This document shows, piece by piece, positions 6,706 to 11,265 of a stretch of 11,265 nucleotides of DNA (its first letter is position 1; every line of letters begins with the position of its first letter). The stretch covers positions 1 through 11,265 of the forward strand of contig JACRGW010000151.1 in the NCBI GenBank assembly GCA_016212195.1. The letters run 5' to 3'. Under the pieces are notes generated by a model, which did not search any database, was not told the origin of the DNA, and worked only from the letters and a program-made list of their open reading frames with translations. The translations under genes were made by a program, and so were the position numbers. The stretch is from Nitrospirota bacterium (GTDB taxonomy: Bacteria > Nitrospirota > Thermodesulfovibrionia > JACRGW01).

Positions 6706-7457
6706 TTGATTTTCCCCTCCAGAATAAGGCTATCCACTTTCTCTGTAAGCTTCTCTATCTGGTATAAATATTCTCCGAAGAGTCTTATCACCTCCTCCTT
6801 TGAGAGTTTAGTCCTCCCTCCCTTAAGGTCCCATACCCTGAAGAAAGGTCTTTCATCAAGACCTACTTCAGTACAGAAGTCCCTGAACAGCGTACCTCTT
6901 GATACAGGAACACCCTTTTCCATCAATCTCAGGACATTCCTGAAGATCGGTACAAAGGCGATCAGGGATGATGTAAGTAACCTCTCGAGATAGACCTTCC
7001 TTTCACCTGAATCCAGGAACCCTCCCCTCAGGTGCAGTAACTTCCCCTTTAGTTGTTCTTCGACCTGAAGCTTAAGATTTTTAAGGTCTACTGTCAGGTC
7101 TTCGAGTATATCCTTACCGTAGAGCAGTATATGGTTTTCCTTTAGCTCAAGGAATTCTATAGGAAACACATCTGAAGAGTTTAAAATATAGTCTTCCGTA
7201 AGGATAAGGGGTGTGGACAGCCTTTTCTTCTTCCATTTATTAGAGATACCTGTATATCTCCTGAGGATATCCATATCTATCTTCGAGAACACCATGAGGA
7301 AATTTATATCAGAGCGTTTAGGATCAAAGCTATCTCCTGCAGCACTCCCATAGAGAAAAAGAGACAGGAGATTGTTCCCGAAAAGGGATATGATCTCGTC
7401 AGAAAATTTCTTTATAGTATCCCTGGTCTTCGAATCGAGATGTGATAAGACCTCCAT
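6702..7457 (-). CDS. Nucleotidyltransferase-fold protein with SDIN motif, function unknown
   Basis: This soluble protein of 251 residues has an N-terminal nucleotidyltransferase signature: LYGSAAGDSFDPKRSDINFL (35-54) fits the GS...DxD pattern of the polymerase-beta superfamily. The second metal-binding aspartate is replaced by Asn (D50-I-N52), so catalysis may be weakened or altered. Residues about 120-250 are predicted mostly helical and end in a charged region, perhaps a substrate-binding helical domain. I choose ATG at 7457 rather than the upstream in-frame GTG at 7487. A near-perfect AAGGAGGT (7461-7468) lies just before the ATG and would be inside the coding region if the GTG were used. 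It is the first gene of the minus cluster and overlaps the TPM gene by 4 nt, suggesting a linked role. Substrate is unknown. Confidence 0.75.
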   Translation of the reverse strand: MEVLSHLDSKTRDTIKKFSDEIISLFGNNLLSLFLYGSAAGDSFDPKRSDINFLMVFSKIDMDILRRYTGISNKWKKKRLSTPLILTEDYILNSSDVFPIEFLELKENHILLYGKDILEDLTVDLKNLKLQVEEQLKGKLLHLRGGFLDSGERKVYLERLLTSSLIAFVPIFRNVLRLMEKGVPVSRGTLFRDFCTEVGLDERPFFRVWDLKGGRTKLSKEEVIRLFGEYLYQIEKLTEKVDSLILEGKIK

Positions 7458-7460
7458 AAT

Positions 7461-7468
7461 ACCTCCTT
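7461..7468 (-). promoter_or_regulatory. Strong Shine-Dalgarno site deciding the nucleotidyltransferase start
   Basis: AAGGAGGT on the minus strand is the best ribosome-binding site in the window. It lies 3 nt before ATG at 7457. The short spacing matches that seen at the antitoxin gene (GGAGGG, 3 nt). Confidence 0.75.
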
Positions 7469-7556
7469 TATAACTAAATTGTTCCACTTTAAAATTTTAT
7501 AACAGAGTATATAATAAGGCAAGTATTTATGAGGATTGATTTCCCTTTTAACAATC

Positions 7557-7585
7557 TTGCTAATTTAAAGTAATTTGTTTATAAT
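7557..7585 (+). promoter_or_regulatory. Candidate promoter of the transketolase-ftsEX operon
   Basis: TTGCTA (7557-7562) matches the -35 box at 4 of 6 positions. It is separated by exactly 17 nt from a perfect -10 TATAAT (7580-7585). Transcription would begin near 7592, giving a leader of about 90 nt before the transketolase start. In such AT-rich DNA chance matches are common. Confidence 0.45.
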
Positions 7586-7681
7586 AAACTCGCCTTTGCG
7601 TAAATGATTTTAATCCCCTATCTGAAAAGAAAAAATTATAATGACAGAAATTAACTATAATGTAAAGAAGTGTAAAAGACA

Positions 7682-8518
7682 ATGAAGGTAGCATTAGATA
7701 TAAAGGACTTAGAGGAGAAGGCAAGGCTTATAAGGATAGACATATTAAAGATGCTCACCCTTGCTGGCTCAGGTCATACAGGGGGTTCTCTCTCTGCAGC
7801 GGATATAGTTACTGCCCTTTATTTCTACAAGATGCGATATAATCCCAAAGACCCTTCCTGGAGAGAAAGGGATAGATTTATCCTTTCAAAGGGTCATGCA
7901 GCCCCACTACTTTACGCCGCCCTTTCAAGGGCAGGTTTTTTTGATCCTGAACTCCTTAAGACACTTAGGAAGATAGGAAGCCCCCTTCAGGGACATCCAA
8001 GCCGTCAAAGCCTTCCCGGTGTTGAAGTCTCCACAGGATCCCTTGGTCAGGGTTTGTCGGTAGCAAACGGTATAGCCCTCGGCCTCAGGCTCGATGGTAT
8101 TGACTCAAGGGTTTACTGTCTCTTAGGGGATGGAGAAATACAGGAGGGACAGATCTGGGAGGCATCAATGACTGCAGCCCATTACCATCTCGATAACATC
8201 TGTGCTATTGTGGATAACAACGGCCTGCAGATAGATGGACCTGTAAAAGAGGTTATGAGGGTTGATCCTCTTCCACAGAAATGGAATGCCTTTGGCTGGC
8301 ATATTATTGAGACAGATGGGCATAATATGGGAGAGATAGTCACTGCCTTAGACGAGGCAGAAACCATTAAAGGGAAGCCTACTGTAATTATTGCCCATAC
8401 TGTAAAAGGTAAAGGGGTTTCGTTCTTTGAAGGTCGTGTTGAATATCATGGCATCGCACCTACCCAGGAAGAACTCACAAGGGCACTGAAGGAACTCGGA
8501 GAAGTTCAGCATGGGTAA
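7682..8518 (+). CDS. Transketolase, N-terminal subunit
   Basis: This is the thiamine-diphosphate-binding half of a split transketolase, 278 residues. With the next gene it moves two-carbon ketol units between sugar phosphates in the non-oxidative pentose phosphate pathway. Visible motifs are SGHTGGSLS (H32), SKGHAAPLLY (H72), GHPSR (H105) and STGSLGQGLS (118-126). The cofactor/metal motif GDGEIQEGQIWEA runs from 149 to 161 and ends in D178-N179-N180. TDGHN (H214) follows. The ATG at 7682 has no good Shine-Dalgarno site, and upstream in-frame candidates run into stops. Its end overlaps the C-terminal subunit gene by 8 nt. Split transketolases occur in archaea and many anaerobic bacteria. Sugar specificity cannot be read from sequence. 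Confidence 0.94.
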   Translation: MKVALDIKDLEEKARLIRIDILKMLTLAGSGHTGGSLSAADIVTALYFYKMRYNPKDPSWRERDRFILSKGHAAPLLYAALSRAGFFDPELLKTLRKIGSPLQGHPSRQSLPGVEVSTGSLGQGLSVANGIALGLRLDGIDSRVYCLLGDGEIQEGQIWEASMTAAHYHLDNICAIVDNNGLQIDGPVKEVMRVDPLPQKWNAFGWHIIETDGHNMGEIVTALDEAETIKGKPTVIIAHTVKGKGVSFFEGRVEYHGIAPTQEELTRALKELGEVQHG

Positions 8519-9485
8519 GGGATTAGAGACTAAGACTGATACAGTCAAAGCTACAAGGGTTGCTTACGGAGAAGTTCTCCTGCAGCTCGGCAAGAAGAGG
8601 CAAGATATAGTCGTCCTTGATGCCGACCTCTCAGGTTCTACAAACACAGGGAAATTTGGCAAGGCCTTTCCAGAGAGGTTCTTCAACATAGGGATCTCCG
8701 AACAGGATATGATGGGTACAGCAGCAGGTCTTTCCCTCGCAGGAAAGCTCCCCTTTGCATCAACCTTTGCTATCTTTGCCACAGGCAGGGCATGGGAACA
8801 GGTGAGGCAGACAATCTGTTATAGCAATCTGAATGTAAAGATAGTCGCAACCCACGGAGGTATCACAGTAGGTGAAGACGGGGCATCCCATCAGTCCGTC
8901 GAAGACTTAACTCTTATGAGGGTGTTACCGAATATGACGATAATTGTCCCTGCAGATGCAAAAGAAACAGAAAAGGTTATCGAAGTCATTGCCGATGAAT
9001 ATGGGCCTACATACGTGCGTCTTGGTAGGGCGAAGGTACCTGTTATTATGCCTGAGGATTACAGATTCAATATAGGCAAGGCCTATATATTCCATATCGG
9101 GAAAGATGCGAATATCATATCCTGTGGCATTATGGTAGAGAAGGCTCTCAAGGCATCAGAAAGACTGAAGAATGATGGTCTCGATGTAGGGGTAATAAAT
9201 ATGTCTACCATAAAACCGATTGATGAAGAGACAATAATGTCAGCAACAAAAACGAGCAGGGCAATAGTGACCGCTGAGGAACATTCGATTATCGGTGGTC
9301 TCGGAAGTGCTGTGGCAGAGGTCCTTTCAGAGAAGTATCCTATCCCTGTAAAAAGGATAGGCATCAAAGATTGTTTCGGATGCTCAGGTGATCCCGAGGG
9401 TTTACTCAAACTCTATAGTCTTACAGTAGAAGATATTATTAGTGGAATAAGGGAAGTAGTAAGGATGAAGGGCAATTTATGGTAG
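8511..9485 (+). CDS. Transketolase, C-terminal subunit
   Basis: This 324-residue protein supplies the pyrimidine-binding and C-terminal domains of the split transketolase. GISEQDMMGTAAGLS (61-75) carries the catalytic glutamate E64, which activates thiamine diphosphate. GEDGASHQSVEDL (121-133) matches the substrate-binding GEDGPTHQ motif of full-length enzymes, with H127. The central and last third (about 145-310), including TAEEHSIIGGLGSAVAEVL, match the transketolase C-terminal domain. The start ATG at 8511 lies inside the last codons of the N-subunit gene, so the two should be made together in a fixed ratio. It overlaps ftsE by 7 nt at its other end, tying this metabolic enzyme to cell-division genes in one transcript. 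Confidence 0.94.
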   Translation: MGKGLETKTDTVKATRVAYGEVLLQLGKKRQDIVVLDADLSGSTNTGKFGKAFPERFFNIGISEQDMMGTAAGLSLAGKLPFASTFAIFATGRAWEQVRQTICYSNLNVKIVATHGGITVGEDGASHQSVEDLTLMRVLPNMTIIVPADAKETEKVIEVIADEYGPTYVRLGRAKVPVIMPEDYRFNIGKAYIFHIGKDANIISCGIMVEKALKASERLKNDGLDVGVINMSTIKPIDEETIMSATKTSRAIVTAEEHSIIGGLGSAVAEVLSEKYPIPVKRIGIKDCFGCSGDPEGLLKLYSLTVEDIISGIREVVRMKGNLW

Positions 9486-10144
9486 AAATGTTTCATGTCT
9501 CAAAGTATTATGACAGAGAAGTGCCTGCCCTTGAAGATGTGAGTCTAAAGGTTGATAAAGGTGAGTTTATATTCATTACAGGACCGAGTGGTGCAGGAAA
9601 GACGACCTTACTTAAACTCCTCTTCTGTGGTGAGAAGGCAGATGCAGGTCAGATCCTTATTGCTGGATGGGATCTCGATAGACTTAAAAAGAATAGTATC
9701 CCCTACCTGAGAAGGAATATAGGCATAGTATTCCAGGACTTTAAACTACTTCCCAATATGACTGTTCTTGAGAACATAGTCTTTGCTATGAGGGTTGTAG
9801 GAAACTCTGAAAAAGAAATCAAAAAGAAGGCACTTAATGTCCTTAAACTCGTTGACCTTATGCATAAGGCTGATGATTATCCTCTCCATCTCTCCGGTGG
9901 AGAGCAACAGAGGGTAGCTATTGGCAGAGCTGTTTGCAATGAACCTACAATTCTTCTCGCCGATGAACCAACGGGTAATCTTGATACCAAATCAGCCGTG
10001 GCTATTATTGATATATTTAAAGATATTAATTCAAAAGGAACGACTGTTTTAGTTGCAACCCATAATGAAAATCTTTTCCTGTCCTCAGGAAGAAGGGTTG
10101 TAATCCTGGATAGGGGGAGAGTAACAGGGGAAGGGCTCCGTTGA
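9479..10144 (+). CDS. ftsE: Cell division ATP-binding protein FtsE
   Basis: This is the cytoplasmic ATPase of the FtsEX complex, 221 residues. It powers conformational change in FtsX to activate septal peptidoglycan hydrolases through EnvC or similar partners. Walker A GPSGAGKTT spans 35-43, the Q-loop glutamine is Q86 in IVFQDFKLLP, the ABC signature LSGGEQQR spans 138-145, Walker B ILLADEP spans 158-164, and the switch histidine is H195. The FQDFKLL text and following ftsX distinguish it from the related LolD/MacB exporters. ATG at 9479 overlaps the transketolase stop and is preceded by GAAGGG (9467-9472) with 6-nt spacing. All catalytic residues are intact. Confidence 0.96.
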   Translation: MVEMFHVSKYYDREVPALEDVSLKVDKGEFIFITGPSGAGKTTLLKLLFCGEKADAGQILIAGWDLDRLKKNSIPYLRRNIGIVFQDFKLLPNMTVLENIVFAMRVVGNSEKEIKKKALNVLKLVDLMHKADDYPLHLSGGEQQRVAIGRAVCNEPTILLADEPTGNLDTKSAVAIIDIFKDINSKGTTVLVATHNENLFLSSGRRVVILDRGRVTGEGLR

Positions 10145-11007
10145 TTTCATACCATCTTAGAGAAGGTCTAAGGAATATTAGCAGGAATAAGTTACTTGCC
10201 ATCACGGCTACCTTTATTATTTCAATCTCAATGATGATCTTCGGGATTTTCCTCATTCTCTTTTTAAACCTCAATCATCTTCACCAGAGCTGGGCGGAAA
10301 GGGTGCAGATAACGGTCTACCTCAAAGAGGGCGCGTATGAAAGTAACCTCATAGAGATAATAGGAAAAGAGAAAGAGGTGGCTGAAATTTTTTATACATC
10401 CAAAGAAAAAGCACTTATAGAGTTCAAAAAAGAACTTGGAAGAGATAAAGATATTTTAGATAGCATTGGAAACAATCCACTCCCCTCCTCTCTCGATATA
10501 ATACTCAAGAAAGAGCATAGAACATCAGAATCTGTAGAACCCTTAGTAAGAACCCTTAAGAGGTTTCAAGGAGTCGAAGAGGTTCACTATGGAGAAAATT
10601 GGGTGAGAGACCTTACAGCCCTTTTAAAAGGACTAAAGATAACCGGTCTCCTCCTTGGTTCCCTCCTTGCCTTCGGGGTTGCATTTATTATATCGAATAC
10701 CATAAAGCTCACACTTTATGCACGCCAGGAGGAGATAGAAATTATGAAACTTATAGGGGCAACGAGGGGCTTTATCAGGGGACCCTTCCTTGTAGAAGGA
10801 GCCCTTCAGGGAATTTGTGGTGGGGCTTTATCAATCCTATTACTTTACGGTTTCTACCATATCGTAGCTTATGCGATTAACTCCAGATTTCCCGGATTTC
10901 ATCCGGACTTTCTCGCTCCTTTACTACTTATTCAAATATGCCTTTCCGGTCTACTTTTAGGTTTCTTAGGTAGTTTCTCTTCCATGGAGAGATTCCTTAA
11001 GATGTAG
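10141..11007 (+). CDS. ftsX: Cell division membrane protein FtsX
   Basis: This is the membrane partner of FtsE, 288 residues. Four membrane helices are visible at about 20-43, 166-189, 219-245 and 258-279. A large periplasmic loop lies between the first two (about 44-165), where FtsX binds its hydrolase activator. The C-terminal part has the FtsX-family block RQEEIEIMKLIGATRGFIRGPF (195-216). The start is TTG at 10141, overlapping the ftsE stop as TTGA, so FtsE and FtsX should be translated together. No ATG near the N-terminus suits the family beginning; the TTG start gives the usual short cytoplasmic segment YHLREGLRNISRNKL. The following gene is an EnvC-like candidate. Confidence 0.95.
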   Translation: MISYHLREGLRNISRNKLLAITATFIISISMMIFGIFLILFLNLNHLHQSWAERVQITVYLKEGAYESNLIEIIGKEKEVAEIFYTSKEKALIEFKKELGRDKDILDSIGNNPLPSSLDIILKKEHRTSESVEPLVRTLKRFQGVEEVHYGENWVRDLTALLKGLKITGLLLGSLLAFGVAFIISNTIKLTLYARQEEIEIMKLIGATRGFIRGPFLVEGALQGICGGALSILLLYGFYHIVAYAINSRFPGFHPDFLAPLLLIQICLSGLLLGFLGSFSSMERFLKM

Positions 11008-11045
11008 AATCATAGAAGAATGCCGGAGGTTCGTGGAGAGAATAA

Positions 11046-11265
11046 ATGATCCTGAGAATACTTATGTTTATCACGATCTTCCTCTATTTAGCGGTTCCTT
11101 CAAATGAAGTATTGGGCAAATCAAAAGAGGAGGAATTAAAAAGGTTTCGTAACAGGATTAGAGAAGAGAAGACAAGGATTAAGAAGGTTGAAAAGAAAGA
11201 GAGGTCCGTACTATCAGAACTTGAGTTGATAGAGAAGACCATTAAAGAGAAGGAAAGAGAATTTA
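11046..11265 (+). CDS. EnvC-like murein hydrolase activator, N-terminal part (cut by window end)
   Basis: Seventy-three codons are visible before the window ends. A signal peptide covers about residues 1-24 (ILRILMFITIFLYLAVP then SNEVLGKS). It is followed by a highly charged Lys/Glu-rich helix (about 26-73) with heptad-like spacing, consistent with a coiled coil. EnvC proteins have this order: signal peptide, long coiled coil that docks on the FtsX loop, then a degenerate LytM/peptidase M23 domain that activates amidases. That C-terminal domain is outside the window, so an active M23 endopeptidase is also possible. ATG at 11046 follows GGAGAG (11035-11040) with 5-nt spacing. Position directly after ftsX is the main support. 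Confidence 0.75.
   Translation, partial: MILRILMFITIFLYLAVPSNEVLGKSKEEELKRFRNRIREEKTRIKKVEKKERSVLSELELIEKTIKEKEREF

Larger units (their letters stand above)
7458..7681. other. AT-rich divergent intergenic region
   Basis: These 224 bases separate the minus-strand nucleotidyltransferase cluster from the plus-strand transketolase operon, so both promoters should lie here. No ORF or RNA gene is evident. Toward the minus strand, TTTATA at 7496-7501 reads TATAAA and AGTATA at 7506-7511 reads TATACT. Both are possible -10 boxes, but neither has a good -35 at normal spacing; the nearest, TTGCCT (7517-7522), is 15 nt from TATAAA. Two extra TATAAT words on the plus strand (7637-7642, 7656-7661) also lack a -35 partner. 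Confidence 0.6.

Noticed and set aside
7458..7487. In-frame GTG at 7487 as the nucleotidyltransferase start, adding ten residues.
   Set aside because: The near-perfect AAGGAGGT at 7461-7468 would then be coding; it fits the ATG at 7457 instead.
11020..11049. Nine-codon ORF (MPEVRGENK) ending in an ATGA overlap with the EnvC-like start, as a possible leader peptide.
   Set aside because: It has only a poor ribosome-binding site, and such short ORFs are common by chance.

Overview
This window looks like ordinary chromosome from a Gram-negative, probably anaerobic bacterium. GC appears to be in the low-to-mid 40s by eye. Arg codons AGA/AGG and Ile codon ATA are used heavily, and several genes start with GTG or TTG. 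The gene families, split transketolase, ChlP-like reductase and dispersed palindromic repeats fit a Nitrospirota/Thermodesulfovibrio-type or deltaproteobacterial-type lineage. That placement is an inference from style, not from a marker phylogeny.

Layout. (1) Positions 1-254 are non-coding: a cluster of CGTGTCCGT/ACGGACA repeats, then a near-consensus sigma70 promoter whose -10 box sits inside a perfect 8-bp inverted repeat. (2) Positions 255-889 (+) encode a VapBC-type toxin-antitoxin pair, followed after 14 nt by ndk (904-1311, TTG start). (3) ndk converges on a long minus-strand cluster, with a GC-rich hairpin at the junction. Read in its own direction the cluster runs: nucleotidyltransferase-like protein (7457-6702), TPM-domain membrane protein (6705-5929), a 149-nt gap with two palindromic repeat elements, LemA (5779-5219), DNA polymerase I (5211-2539) and a geranylgeranyl-reductase-family flavoprotein (2503-1358). 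(4) A divergent AT-rich intergenic region (7458-7681) separates it from a plus-strand operon: transketolase N-half, transketolase C-half, ftsE, ftsX and the start of an EnvC-like murein hydrolase activator cut by the window edge.

How the genes work together. The plus-strand operon joins pentose-phosphate carbon metabolism to the FtsEX-EnvC septal cell-wall machinery. Its first four genes overlap by 8, 7 and 4 nt, so translation is probably coupled. The minus cluster couples two cell-envelope proteins (TPM and LemA, often neighbours in bacteria) with DNA repair/replication polymerase PolA and an isoprenoid reductase. The VapBC pair is a small, probably mobile module with its own regulated promoter, lying directly upstream of ndk.

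I do not see a clear undescribed system. The points most worth checking are the Asp-to-Glu change in the PolA proofreading site, the SDIN variant of the nucleotidyltransferase motif next to TPM/LemA, the vapBC-ndk junction, and the repeat families.
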